Source of the DNA: VXRN01 sp963664365
GTDB lineage: Bacteria; Chloroflexota; Dehalococcoidia; Lucifugimonadales; UBA1123
Reading direction: 5' to 3'
Length of the DNA stretch: 64,000 nucleotides
Assembly (NCBI GenBank): GCA_963664365.1
Contig: OY761144.1
Location: forward strand, 62,001-126,000
Shown: piece after piece, positions 15,511 to 23,976 of the stretch
Numbering within the stretch: position 1 is the stretch's first letter
Layout of the letters: the number at the start of each line of letters is the position of its first letter
The notes under the pieces: generated by a model
The model's database searches: none
What the model was told of the DNA's origin: nothing
What the model saw: the letters and a program-made list of their open reading frames with translations, nothing else
Translations under genes and position numbers: made by a program

Positions 15511-17235
15511 TCATACTGGTTCAGTCTTCAGTCTATCCAGCTTGAACTTATCAACTTCCTCTTGCTGCCCGTAGAGGCGCTCTTCGATGTATGGTAGGAC
15601 GCTGTGCTTCCAGATGCGTTCGACCGCTTCCTCGTCGAGGTTGTCTTTCATGAAGTAGCTTGGGCCGATGGCGGCGTGGCGGTCTTCGCGCAAGTGGTCG
15701 TTGGCTCTCTCGACCACGTCGGCTACCCACTCCATGTCGGGCGCCTTATCGAGCAGCCAGTTACGGAGGACGCTCTTGACGGGATCTTCGTCGGGGTGGA
15801 ACTCGACGAAGTAGAAGCGGCGGCGCAGGGCTAGGTCCACCAGCGCGATGGAGCGGTCGGCGGTGTTCATGGTGCCGATGATGTAGAGGTTTTCGGGCAG
15901 CGAGAATCTTTCGCCCTGGTCCGAGTATTGGAGGTCCATCTCACTGTCGCGGTACTCCAGCAGGAAGTACAGTTCCCCGAACACCTTGGCGAGGTTGCCA
16001 CGGTTGATCTCGTCTATCACTAGGAAGTGCTTGGCGTTCGGTTCATTTCGCGCGCGGTTGGCTGCGCGCAGCAGCGGCCCTTTGCGGAGCTCGAATCCGG
16101 GCTGTCCATTCACGAGCGCGGGACGGAAGCCCTGCACGAAGTCTTCATAGGCGTAGGACGGGTGGAACTGGACGAGCGTGACGCGCTCTTTGGACCCGGC
16201 CAGATGTTCAGCGAGTTTCTGAGCGACGTAGGTCTTGCCGGTGCCCGGCGGCCCTTGGAAGATGACTTGCTTCTTGTCGTTTAGCAGGGTTTGGATGTTT
16301 TGGAGGAAGTCGACGTCTAGCCGGAGCTCGTTGGCGAGGGACGGGAGGTTGGGCACCGTTAACTCTGATTGAGTTGGGGCTGGAGTTTCAACAGGGGGCG
16401 GAGACGTCGAGTCGTCCCACTGTCTCTGTATATCGCCACCGTCGTAGAAGTTAATGTCCTTTTCGTGTTCGGCCTCCAGGCCTGCGCGGATCTGCTGGAT
16501 TTTGCGGTCGAGGTCGTCAGTCGGTTCCTTAACATGGGGCGCGAACTCGCTGGCATCGGCAATGCTGTTCCTCTGGTCGAAGCTAAGGATTCCTTCAAAA
16601 GAGTCGGGGAACACAAGGTGACGGAGAGCATACCGTTGCCTACGCGGCGCGTCTGTGTTGTTCCTAAGCGGTGTGCTGCGTAAGCTCATGGACTCCATGA
16701 AATCTTTGAAAGCCCATGGATCAGCAAGTAAGCGGTCGGGCTCACTCGCCTCCTGCTCCTTCCACTGCTCGACAAACTCAATGATGAGACCGAGTTGCTC
16801 AATGCCAGTTATGAAACCCATTCCGGGGCGGGCTATGCCAGGCGTCAGACCGGCAACAAGATCATCGGGAATAGCTACTACCTGGGTTGACCATTCAAGT
16901 ACTTCATTGATCCGTGCCATTTTGCTGATATGTTTCATGCCCCCTGCCCCTGTAGTCCAGATAATGAGGAAGTGGACGTATAGCACCTCAGCAATCAACT
17001 GATAGACCTCAGGCTGGCTGCCTTCCAGTTGCCGTTCCAGCTTCTGCATGAAACTGTCGCCCGATACATCCGGCCTATCCAAGAACCGCTCCCTCAACTC
17101 CCCAAGCCACTGGCGCGACCATATTGGCTTGCCCGGCGTAAAGAGCGAGTCGTCGGAACGCAGGGCGCGTTCGACCCACAGGTCGGCCGCCTTGTAAACG
17201 TTCTCTACTCCGCCGCCTGTCTTTCTGCTGCTCAT
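15511..17235 (-). CDS. mcrB: McrB, GTP-dependent AAA+ motor of the McrBC restriction system
   Basis: The ATG at 17235 has AAGGAG four bases upstream and is preferred to 17319. The N-terminal 300 residues are a recognition region of unknown fold, ending in a Pro-rich linker. The AAA+ domain follows with Walker A GPPGTGKT at 328-335, the VIDEINRGN segment at 406-414, and the McrB hallmark MNTADRS at 456-462 with LRRRF after it. In the family this motor uses GTP to translocate DNA and drives McrC. The N-terminal part does not look like the E. coli DUF3578 domain, so the base read may differ. It is followed by the antitoxin, toxin and mcrC genes. Confidence 0.93.
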   Translation of the reverse strand: MSSRKTGGGVENVYKAADLWVERALRSDDSLFTPGKPIWSRQWLGELRERFLDRPDVSGDSFMQKLERQLEGSQPEVYQLIAEVLYVHFLIIWTTGAGGMKHISKMARINEVLEWSTQVVAIPDDLVAGLTPGIARPGMGFITGIEQLGLIIEFVEQWKEQEASEPDRLLADPWAFKDFMESMSLRSTPLRNNTDAPRRQRYALRHLVFPDSFEGILSFDQRNSIADASEFAPHVKEPTDDLDRKIQQIRAGLEAEHEKDINFYDGGDIQRQWDDSTSPPPVETPAPTQSELTVPNLPSLANELRLDVDFLQNIQTLLNDKKQVIFQGPPGTGKTYVAQKLAEHLAGSKERVTLVQFHPSYAYEDFVQGFRPALVNGQPGFELRKGPLLRAANRARNEPNAKHFLVIDEINRGNLAKVFGELYFLLEYRDSEMDLQYSDQGERFSLPENLYIIGTMNTADRSIALVDLALRRRFYFVEFHPDEDPVKSVLRNWLLDKAPDMEWVADVVERANDHLREDRHAAIGPSYFMKDNLDEEAVERIWKHSVLPYIEERLYGQQEEVDKFKLDRLKTEPV

Positions 17236-17328
17236 ATTTCTCCTTGTGGGCCCGATTGTGTGGAGTGAGGTTAGCTCAAACGCAGAATAGCTATCAAGCC
17301 AACGGTTGGAGGGTGACATACTTACGGA

Positions 17329-17463
17329 CTAGTCGCGGAGGGCCTTCATGTGAGCCGCCAGGCTCCCGACGGGCCTGCGTACGTCCTCCAATATGCCGGA
17401 GAGGTCAAGCGCAGCGACGGTCTCGGCATGGGCGAGCTCGTCTTTTTTGGCGCGGGATGTCAT
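17329..17463 (-). pseudogene. Remnant of a second mcrC (C-terminal 25-30 codons)
   Basis: A 44-codon frame starts at ATG 17463, overlapping the toxin stop as ATGA. Its second half reads VAALDLSGILEDV and ends HMKALRD. Intact McrC at the same place has VAALDLSGTLDDV and KVKALRD. The DNA aligns with 13660-13760. Everything between start and this tail is gone. It sits downstream of the second TA pair exactly where mcrC sits in the intact unit. Confidence 0.85.
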
Positions 17464-17864
17464 GAGGACGCCTGGTTGCTCATTTCCGGGAAGTAGGTGG
17501 AGAAGAACCCGGTGTCCCGTGTGAGGAAGGTGTCGGCTGTCGCCACCGCATGGGCGCCGATGAGGAAGTCGGTCATGATCCGCGCCCGCGGCCCGCCTGC
17601 CGCGCGGTACAGTTTCCAACGCAGGCCAGCCTCATAGGCGATCGAGGAATCGATCGGGGAGAGTGTGACACCCATCTCGCGCAACGCGCCGTCCAGCGAG
17701 TCTCTGTCGGCAAACGCGGGAACGAGCTCGGCGTACACGATGTCGCAGATGATGACGTCGCCTCTGTTGTAAGCCCACCGAAGCCATCCTTGTGATTGGA
17801 AATGGTGAGCCGAATCGCTTCGGAACAGGTCAACCAAGACGTTGGTGTCGACTGCGGTGATCAC
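17460..17864 (-). CDS. vapC: PIN-domain toxin (VapC family), second copy
   Basis: The 134-residue protein starts MITAVDTNVLVDLFR and keeps Asp6, the YAELVP Glu, MTDF Asp and TRDTGF Asp, so it looks active. It is clearly a paralogue of the toxin at 14837-15244. Residues about 38-120 are almost the same, while the first helix region and last residues differ. It overlaps its antitoxin gene by four bases. It is flanked by scraps of mcrB and mcrC and is the part of that unit that stayed whole. Confidence 0.92.
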   Translation of the reverse strand: MITAVDTNVLVDLFRSDSAHHFQSQGWLRWAYNRGDVIICDIVYAELVPAFADRDSLDGALREMGVTLSPIDSSIAYEAGLRWKLYRAAGGPRARIMTDFLIGAHAVATADTFLTRDTGFFSTYFPEMSNQASS

Positions 17865-18079
17865 CTTCCTCGAACTTCCGCAATGTATTCGTCAACGTCG
17901 AAGTCGGCGCCATCCAGAATCCCGGCGACCCGGTCCACGGGATGGAGCGCGGCTGCACTCTTCCGGATGAGTATGCCCTTTTCGGTGGGGGTGATCTCGA
18001 CCTCGACGTTGTGATTCATCCCAAAGCGCTCTCTCAGATGCTTGGGGATGGTGATCTGTCCTCTTTCGGAGATTCGCAT
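17861..18079 (-). CDS. vapB: AbrB/MazE-type antitoxin (VapB), second copy
   Basis: The ATG at 18079 has the same GAGGT-led context as its paralogue. The first 35 residues, starting MRISERGQITIPK, are identical to the antitoxin at 15241-15477. The tail (SAAALHPVDRVAGILDG and DEYIAEVRGR) has changed, together with the toxin partner. It should bind the same operator but a different toxin surface. The 33 bases before it equal 15478-15510. Confidence 0.9.
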   Translation of the reverse strand: MRISERGQITIPKHLRERFGMNHNVEVEITPTEKGILIRKSAAALHPVDRVAGILDGADFDVDEYIAEVRGR

Positions 18080-18112
18080 GATGCACCTCGTATGCAAAAC
18101 GGATTCATGCAA

Positions 18113-18199
18113 TCATACTGGTTCAGCCCTCAGCCTATCCAGCGCGAACTTCTCGACCTCCTCTTGCTGCCCGTATAGGCGCTCTTCGATGTATGGGAG
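18113..18199 (-). pseudogene. Remnant of a second mcrB (last ~28 codons)
   Basis: Reading leftward from about 18199, the frame gives LPYIEERLYGQQEEV, then EKFALDRLRAEPV and a TGA at 18115-18113. Intact McrB ends in LPYIEERLYGQQEEV and DKFKLDRLKTEPV. Upstream of this point homology stops and a stop codon appears. The scrap precedes the second TA pair just as mcrB precedes the first. Confidence 0.88.
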
Positions 18200-18265
18200 C
18201 TTACGAAGTGTCGCCGCCGGTCAACTCCTACGTCAACAACAGCCCTGAGCGGTTGAGCCTTGCAG

Positions 18266-18295
18266 TTGACGTTATGACCTATGCGCTGTTATATT
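18266..18295 (+). promoter_or_regulatory. Promoter for the unknown/ImmA-IrrE pair
   Basis: TTGACG (18266-18271) and TATATT (18290-18295) are 18 bases apart, about 40 bases before the GTG start at 18334. It points away from the mcr remnant. Confidence 0.5.
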
Positions 18296-18333
18296 ACCCT
18301 CCCGACTGACAACTGGCAGCTAATGAGATACCA

Positions 18334-18837
18334 GTGAGCATCTCCACTCAAGCCCTAGACGAGTTTCGCAGTCGTCATCTTCCACATCCCCCTGTTTCTA
18401 GACTCATCCGCGGCCAACGAGAGACTATTCAGCTTGTGGCGAGTGATGGCCTACGCCTGCTTGAGCCGGCCCCTGCGTCCGATGTTCTGTATGGTACCCC
18501 TCCGTCGTCACGGAACCAAAGGGTCAATACGTATCTCTGGGTCATAGATGTCAACGGTATCCCCCACGTGCTTGAGTCTCCAGTACCCGCAATTGGCTCC
18601 GCCTACCCGAAACACACGAACCTAACCGGCGGAACTGAAGCGTATCTGGGTGGTGAGTTGTGGTTCGCTTCTGAGATAGCCCTCTACATATCCGGGGGAT
18701 CGGGGCGCTATCCGCCTGAAGACGAAGCCCAACTCAAAGATGCCACTCGTGTATTTGAGTCATTTGGATATGAGGTAGCTTCGTTGGGGTGGGACTACGA
18801 CGAAGGAGTCCCGAGACGCAGATTGGAGGTCGCGTGA
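18334..18837 (+). CDS. Unknown protein (167 aa) coupled to an ImmA/IrrE gene
   Basis: The frame starts at GTG 18334 and ends in TGATG, sharing one base with the next start. No signal peptide or membrane helix is seen. The core has NTYLWVIDVNGIPHVLES, then PKHTNLTGG, YLGGELWF and YISGGSGRYPP, ending FESFGYEVASLGWDYDEG. The Gly- and aromatic-rich motifs look like a compact enzyme or binding fold, but I cannot name the family. Tight coupling to an HTH/metallopeptidase gene suggests the second gene controls the first or its product, as in ImmA/ImmR switches or Xre-type TA pairs. That is inference. Confidence 0.75.
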   Translation: MSISTQALDEFRSRHLPHPPVSRLIRGQRETIQLVASDGLRLLEPAPASDVLYGTPPSSRNQRVNTYLWVIDVNGIPHVLESPVPAIGSAYPKHTNLTGGTEAYLGGELWFASEIALYISGGSGRYPPEDEAQLKDATRVFESFGYEVASLGWDYDEGVPRRRLEVA

Positions 18838-20252
18838 TGGATCAGTCGACCTTTATCTTCGGGCCTGGCGCTGAGGGGTTTGCCGCTGAGGATGCTGCAA
18901 GACTCTCCACTAGGAATTACGTCCGCTCAGAAGGAGGCCTCGCCATATACGAAGAGAGCCGTCGCCCAACGGGGCACGTCCTCACTGCTTGGGAAGCATA
19001 CTCTACCTTTGGCCTTGAGATACTCGAAGAGGCCGTGGAATACGGCTCCGCCATTCTTAGAGAAACTCCCAATGCGACGGGCGACGCCTTGCAGCGGCGC
19101 AGAGAAGAGATCGGCCTTTCTGCCAAAAGCGTTATGCGGGCCGCGGGAGTTTCCCCAGAGGATGTCGAAACCGCGGAATCGTCCCCTCATAAGGTTTCCA
19201 TTCAGAAGTTGGAGCGGCTCGCCTTTGCACTTGGACTGGACGAACGACTCCTCAGCTTCAAGAGAGACCCCGGGGGAGACACAAGCCTGGCGTTCCGTCT
19301 GAGGACCCTCCAAACCGATCTCTCCGGCCCATTGGGAGCCATCTCAGAGGGAACGGCCCTGCTCTTCGCGGAGGCCGCATCGGTCATACGTGTACAGTAC
19401 AGGCTTCAAAAGTGGCTTGGCCTTGAGATTGGGAGCGACAGATTCGCCCCAGTTGAGGATTACGGATCGCCGGGGAGGCCGGCATGGAGAGTCGGTTACA
19501 ACCTCGCCCAACGTGCCAGAGATAAATTGCAACTAGGACACTCACCAATCTCCTCAATGCGAGAACTGGTCGAGGAGAGTCTTGGCATTCCCGTAGTCCA
19601 AGCGCGGCTTCCCGGTCGGATTGCGGGCGCGACCGTGATGACGACCGACGACGGAGACGTGTTGCGTGGTGTCGTTCTGAACACAGTGGGTGGTAATAGC
19701 AACGTCTGGATTCGCCGAGCGACACTGGCCCATGAACTCGGCCACCTGCTATATGATCCGGACGGAGAGCTTCAGAGCGTTCGGGTAGATTCATACGACG
19801 ACAGCCAGAAAGACGCCGAAGCTCACTCGACCGACTACGTAGAGCAGAGGGCCAACGCTTTCGCCATCGCGTTCCTTGCCCCGAACGAAGCTGTCCGACA
19901 ACTCGTGCCAACGCCGGACTCCGAGGAGGCTGTGTCCAACGTTATGCACACGTTCGGAATCAGCCACACCGCTGCGCGGTACCATATCGCCAACTGCCAC
20001 TACCGCAACTTCGATGTGCCTCACGGAATCTTGGATCGTGGTCCCTCGGATGAGCAGACAGCCGCCGAAAATTTCACGGTTGACTACTTTCCACTTCGTG
20101 ACACACCGGAACAACGCAGGGGCAAGTTTGCCGGTATGGTGGTGGCGGCTTACCAAAAGAACTTCATATCCGCGCACACGGGCGCTCTGTATCTCAATTG
20201 CAAGGTCGATGACTTTCACGAGAACGCTGACCTACTTACCTCACTCTACTGA
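18837..20252 (+). CDS. XRE-type HTH / ImmA-IrrE zinc metallopeptidase fusion
   Basis: The ATG at 18837 has GGAGGT upstream and overlaps the previous stop. Residues about 75-140 form an XRE-like helix-turn-helix (LQRRREEIGLSAKSVMRAAG, then IQKLERLAFALGLD). The C-terminal half carries the ImmA/IrrE peptidase with HELGH at residues 299-303 and a downstream EQRANAFAIAFLAP helix holding the third ligand Glu. Such proteins cut or bind a repressor to switch on stress or mobile-element genes. The HTH-peptidase fusion suggests self-contained control. It ends the defence island and converges with the membrane gene at 20293. Confidence 0.87.
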   Translation: MDQSTFIFGPGAEGFAAEDAARLSTRNYVRSEGGLAIYEESRRPTGHVLTAWEAYSTFGLEILEEAVEYGSAILRETPNATGDALQRRREEIGLSAKSVMRAAGVSPEDVETAESSPHKVSIQKLERLAFALGLDERLLSFKRDPGGDTSLAFRLRTLQTDLSGPLGAISEGTALLFAEAASVIRVQYRLQKWLGLEIGSDRFAPVEDYGSPGRPAWRVGYNLAQRARDKLQLGHSPISSMRELVEESLGIPVVQARLPGRIAGATVMTTDDGDVLRGVVLNTVGGNSNVWIRRATLAHELGHLLYDPDGELQSVRVDSYDDSQKDAEAHSTDYVEQRANAFAIAFLAPNEAVRQLVPTPDSEEAVSNVMHTFGISHTAARYHIANCHYRNFDVPHGILDRGPSDEQTAAENFTVDYFPLRDTPEQRRGKFAGMVVAAYQKNFISAHTGALYLNCKVDDFHENADLLTSLY

Positions 20253-20292
20253 GGGGTGCAACAACTAGCCAGCCCGTCTATGATGATACTCT

Positions 20293-21636
20293 CTATGCAT
20301 AGCCGAATAGCGGCGGAAATATGACAACGACGACCCCCGCCCATACTGCGTAGACGGGCAGGTAGTCGGTCTGCCAGCGCACTAGGGCCGCGAACTCGCC
20401 CCGCCCTCTCATAAATCGGGCGTAGAGCCAGGCCGACCACGCGAGGTTGCCGAGCAAGACGAGGTTCCCGCCGAGCGCCGCCGTTCTGTTGGGAGTGAAA
20501 CCGAAGTCTGAGATGCGTCCCACGATTGCGGAGAGAGCCATGAGGTCGGCAGCGATAGCGGCCACCACCAAGAGGAGCAGCATCGCATCGAAGAGGCCGG
20601 GGCGCGTCTGCGGACCCCGCGCCGAGACGGAGAAGAGCAGCATCCCAAGAACCAGGGCCAGCATGATGTCGAAGCCTATGAGCATCTCGCGGTCCATGTC
20701 GATCCACTCGCCCGTCAAGAGCATGGCCAGGAGGAATACGGGCAGCATGGCGGCGAACAACGGCGTGAACACGCGGGAGAGCATTGGCGCGATGTTCTGC
20801 ATGACGCTTTGCCGTCTTTCGACCAGCCACGCGCCCACGAGCACGGCTCCCACCGCGCCGCACGGCAGCAGCCATTCGGATACGACGACCTCGATATCCA
20901 GGCCGATGGCTCCGAACATTGCCCAAGTCAGGAGAGAGAACACGCCCCCGCCGAGCGCAATGAGCACGTAGTAGATGAACAACTCGCCTGAGAACCGCAC
21001 GAAGTCGGCGCGCCGCTCGACGGAACGCCACCGACCGCCGACGTAGGCAAACCCGACGGCCAGCCACAGCGCGAAAGGTAGATGGATCGCCGTGAGTGTC
21101 TCGGTATGCGCGCCTTGTTTGAAGGGGAATATGTTAGCGAGGACCGCCGCCGCGACGAACGGCAGAACGAGCCAAAGGGACGCCCGCGCAGTTAGCCCAC
21201 GCTTCCAAGCGAAGTAGGCCGCGAGCATCGGCAGGACGAAGAGGCTGAGATTGCGGGCATATACCCCGGCGCCGTCGATGATCCGGTGACCGAACAGCTC
21301 GGGGACTTTAATCGCGATGGCCGCCGCGATCGCGAGGCCGATGACGACGACAAACTCGGTACGCTCGAACCGAACTCCGCCGTCATCGCCCTCGGATACA
21401 GATTCGCTCCGCTCCCACAGCAGATCGAAGCGCTCCCGCGCGAATTCGCGCGATGCCGCGTCGGTCTCGGACACCCGCCTCAGGGCGATCAGGAAGGACT
21501 CGGAGTCCGTGAGGCCCGCATCTTGGAGAGAAGCCGCCTCATCGCGCAGACGGCTCTCCAACTCTTCCAAGTCGGGAGGGTGGGCCGCCTCGTGGCGACG
21601 TAGATGCGTTCGCCACTCCGCGATGAGGTCTTCCAT
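20293..21636 (-). CDS. Polytopic membrane protein with N-terminal permease-prefix-like helix domain
   Basis: The start at ATG 21636 begins MEDLIAEWRTHLRRHEAAH; upstream in-frame sequence is Arg/Pro-rich and unlikely to be coding. Residues 1-80 resemble the short helical prefix (ELESRLRDEAASL and SFLIALRRV) that precedes many permease-like proteins. About ten hydrophobic segments follow. The later part recalls DUF4153-type membrane proteins. Function is unknown. It is 62 bases downstream of the cupin gene on the same strand and may be read through from that operon. Confidence 0.72.
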   Translation of the reverse strand: MEDLIAEWRTHLRRHEAAHPPDLEELESRLRDEAASLQDAGLTDSESFLIALRRVSETDAASREFARERFDLLWERSESVSEGDDGGVRFERTEFVVVIGLAIAAAIAIKVPELFGHRIIDGAGVYARNLSLFVLPMLAAYFAWKRGLTARASLWLVLPFVAAAVLANIFPFKQGAHTETLTAIHLPFALWLAVGFAYVGGRWRSVERRADFVRFSGELFIYYVLIALGGGVFSLLTWAMFGAIGLDIEVVVSEWLLPCGAVGAVLVGAWLVERRQSVMQNIAPMLSRVFTPLFAAMLPVFLLAMLLTGEWIDMDREMLIGFDIMLALVLGMLLFSVSARGPQTRPGLFDAMLLLLVVAAIAADLMALSAIVGRISDFGFTPNRTAALGGNLVLLGNLAWSAWLYARFMRGRGEFAALVRWQTDYLPVYAVWAGVVVVIFPPLFGYA

Positions 21637-21698
21637 CCTATCCCCGTTCGCGTCCGGGATTATTTGTGAAGGGCCTGGCGAACCCACGGGCCAGCGTC

Positions 21699-22064
21699 CT
21701 AATCGTAAATCGTGGTGACGCTGCTGGCCCCCGTGAGGGAGACGTGGGTGAAGTCGTGACCGTCGGCGGCGCCGTGCCAATGCTTTTCGCCGGCCGGGAT
21801 GAACGCGGTGTCTCCCTCGGCGACTCTGACCTCTTCGGACTCGCTGGCGACGTAGCCCTCACCGCTGATTACGAAGAGGACTTGGTCGGTGGTGTGGGAG
21901 TGGAACTTGTTCTTGGCGCCGTCGTAGAAGTTGACGAGGCCGAAGTTGTAGTACTCGCTCTTGTCGGGGCCGACGAGCGGCTGCCTGCTGACGCTGCCGC
22001 CGTAGAAGATCGGGGCGCTCGTGGCGTCCTGCTCAGGGACTGAGCCTTTTCTTATGATTTCCAT
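21699..22064 (-). CDS. Cupin-domain protein
   Basis: The 121-residue single cupin has motif 1 around FHSHTTDQVLFVISGEG and motif 2 around EGDTAFIPAGEKHWHG, which supplies a His and Glu set for one metal ion. Single cupins of this length act as small dioxygenases, isomerases or sensors; I cannot choose. It is the last gene of the MBL-CPBP-trpA-aroH-cupin run, 19 bases after aroH. Confidence 0.85.
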   Translation of the reverse strand: MEIIRKGSVPEQDATSAPIFYGGSVSRQPLVGPDKSEYYNFGLVNFYDGAKNKFHSHTTDQVLFVISGEGYVASESEEVRVAEGDTAFIPAGEKHWHGAADGHDFTHVSLTGASSVTTIYD

Positions 22065-22083
22065 GTGCGCTCCTTGTTGGGCG

Positions 22084-22455
22084 TTAGCTTGTTCTGCCGC
22101 TTCGGGAACGGAGGTTTGCGGCGTCTCGCAGATAGACCATTTCGAGGTCCTGGGGGCTTTTGTCGGTGTTGACCAGAATCAGCGCTCGGATGCAACGCTC
22201 CTGTCCGCCCCGGACGTCCATCTCGTTGCCGCACATGATGGCGACGTTGGTCCAGCCCATGTGTACACGGGCGGCGACGGCGGGGAACTCGGCGTCGAGG
22301 TCATTGGTGGCGCTGAACGTGACGGCGGCGATGTCGTCGATATCCACGTCGTTGGCCTCGACAAGCCGCTCCAGAAGCTCGCGGGTGGCGTCCAGAATGT
22401 CGTCCCTGGTGTTGGCGTCGGCGGTTGTCGCGCCCCTCAGACCTCTGACCTTCAT
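22084..22455 (-). CDS. aroH: Chorismate mutase, AroH class
   Basis: The 123-residue protein starts MKVRGLRGATTADANT, the AroH hallmark with the active-site Arg. It continues with DDIAAVTFSATNDLDAEFPA and a final YLRDAANLR. AroH enzymes turn chorismate into prephenate for phenylalanine and tyrosine. The gene lies six bases after trpA, so one mRNA carries an enzyme of the Phe/Tyr branch and one of the Trp branch. Confidence 0.93.
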   Translation of the reverse strand: MKVRGLRGATTADANTRDDILDATRELLERLVEANDVDIDDIAAVTFSATNDLDAEFPAVAARVHMGWTNVAIMCGNEMDVRGGQERCIRALILVNTDKSPQDLEMVYLRDAANLRSRSGRTS

Positions 22456-22461
22456 CGTGAT

Positions 22462-23259
22462 TCAGCCTTCCCTGCCTTTGAGTGAGATGATAAAGTCCCG
22501 CGCCGCGTCGAGCCTACGGTCCTCCTGCGCCCTATCGACCGCGTCCAGAAGCGCGCTTCCGACGGCGACACCGTCGGCGAACTCGCTGATCGCCTCTATG
22601 TGCTCGCGCCTGGACACGCCGAAGCCCACTATAATCGGGAGATCGGTATGTCGGCGAATTCGCGCCACGAGTCCGGCGGTATGCTCCGAGTGCGATCTGC
22701 GCGCGCCAGTGACCCCCGTGAGACTCACGCAGTATATGAACCCGCCCGCGGCTTTGCAAGCGTCCCTGATTCGGTCGTCCGAGCTTGTGGGGGCGAGCAG
22801 CGGTATCAGGTGTATGCCGCGCCCGGCGGCCATCCGGCCCAGTACCTCGGCCTCCTCTGTGGGCAGATCGGGTACGATCATGCCGTCCAGACCGGCGGCC
22901 TTGGCGTCGTCCAAGAACCTTTCGAGTCCGTAGTGGAGATAAGGGTTGTAGTAGCCCATGAAGACCATGGGGGCATCGACGCCACTCTGTCGGAGTTCGC
23001 TAAGGACTTCAAGGCACTTGCTGACGTTGACGCCGTTTTGCAGCGCGCGGTAGCTGGTCATCTGGACTGTTGGCCCGTCGGCGAGCGGGTCGCTGAAGGG
23101 CACGCCTAGCTCCAGCAGGTCACCGCCGGCTTCCAGCGCTGTCCGAGCCAGTTCAACGGAGGTCTCGATGTCCGGGAACCCCACGGTTAGGAAGGGCGCG
23201 AGCGCGGGTTGAGCGGAGCGCCGAAGCTCTCCGAGTGTCTCATCAATTCGATTCGGCAT
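22462..23259 (-). CDS. trpA: Tryptophan synthase alpha subunit
   Basis: The 265-residue TIM barrel has the catalytic Glu50 and Asp61 in LLELGVPFSDPLADGP. FMGYYNPYLHYG, the GMIVPDLP loop and VGFGVS phosphate-binding segment follow. It splits indole-3-glycerol phosphate to indole, normally passed to TrpB. trpB is not next to it, so the trp genes are dispersed or trpB lies elsewhere. It sits 21 bases after the CPBP gene and just before aroH. Confidence 0.97.
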   Translation of the reverse strand: MPNRIDETLGELRRSAQPALAPFLTVGFPDIETSVELARTALEAGGDLLELGVPFSDPLADGPTVQMTSYRALQNGVNVSKCLEVLSELRQSGVDAPMVFMGYYNPYLHYGLERFLDDAKAAGLDGMIVPDLPTEEAEVLGRMAAGRGIHLIPLLAPTSSDDRIRDACKAAGGFIYCVSLTGVTGARRSHSEHTAGLVARIRRHTDLPIIVGFGVSRREHIEAISEFADGVAVGSALLDAVDRAQEDRRLDAARDFIISLKGREG

Positions 23260-23280
23260 ACTCAGCCTCCCAAAAGTCCG

Positions 23281-23976
23281 TCACTGCGCGCCAGCGAAAG
23301 AGAGCGCGATCAGGTTCTGCCCGGCGTGGGCGGAAAACGGCGCCCAGACGGACTTCGTCCGATGATACAGCCACGCGAACAGAATCCCGGTGACGAACAC
23401 CGGCAGCAGCGAACCAAGCGACAGATGGGCGGCAGCGAAGACCGCCGCGCTGATCGCCCCAGCCACAAGTATGCCATACTTGGCAGTCAGGCCGCTGAAG
23501 ACGAAACCCCTGAAGAACGCCTCCTCCACGAAGGGGACCCAGCCCGCGATAACGATTGCGGTTATCACGAAGAACCTTCTGTCCGCCAACTCTTCGGGGA
23601 CGGGCTTGGGCAGCAGAAAGTCGAGTTCGAGAGTCGCTACGGTCCATCCGTACAGAGCGGTGAACCCCAGGCTGCCCAGCAGAGCCGCCAGGGACAGCAG
23701 GTTGACATATTTGCCAACTGGGCGTCCCAGTCCGAGGGACGACAAGGGTAGGCCGTATTTGCGGACGAATCGCCACAACACCAACAGTATCAATACACCC
23801 TGCAAGGCCGCGGCGGCCCAAAAGTACCCGATCCCGACCGAGTCCGGCTCGCTCTCGCCTCCGAGGGCAACCGACACCAGCAGAAACATCAGCGCGAAGG
23901 TTCCGAACAGGACGATTGCCGAGCCAACGGCGACGTCGCGGACTGACCATGCGGGCGGGTTTAGCTCTTGAGCCAA
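23281..23976 (-). CDS. CPBP-family intramembrane metalloprotease (Abi/Rce1-like)
   Basis: The 231-residue protein has about seven hydrophobic segments. The conserved residues are all present: EEAFFR with Glu151, Glu152 and Arg156, FAAAH with His184, and HAGQN with His217 and Asn221. These coordinate the metal in Rce1-type proteases. Targets are unknown. Its start overlaps the end of the MBL hydrolase gene by 16 bases, so the two are coupled. Confidence 0.88.
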   Translation of the reverse strand: MAQELNPPAWSVRDVAVGSAIVLFGTFALMFLLVSVALGGESEPDSVGIGYFWAAAALQGVLILLVLWRFVRKYGLPLSSLGLGRPVGKYVNLLSLAALLGSLGFTALYGWTVATLELDFLLPKPVPEELADRRFFVITAIVIAGWVPFVEEAFFRGFVFSGLTAKYGILVAGAISAAVFAAAHLSLGSLLPVFVTGILFAWLYHRTKSVWAPFSAHAGQNLIALSFAGAQ

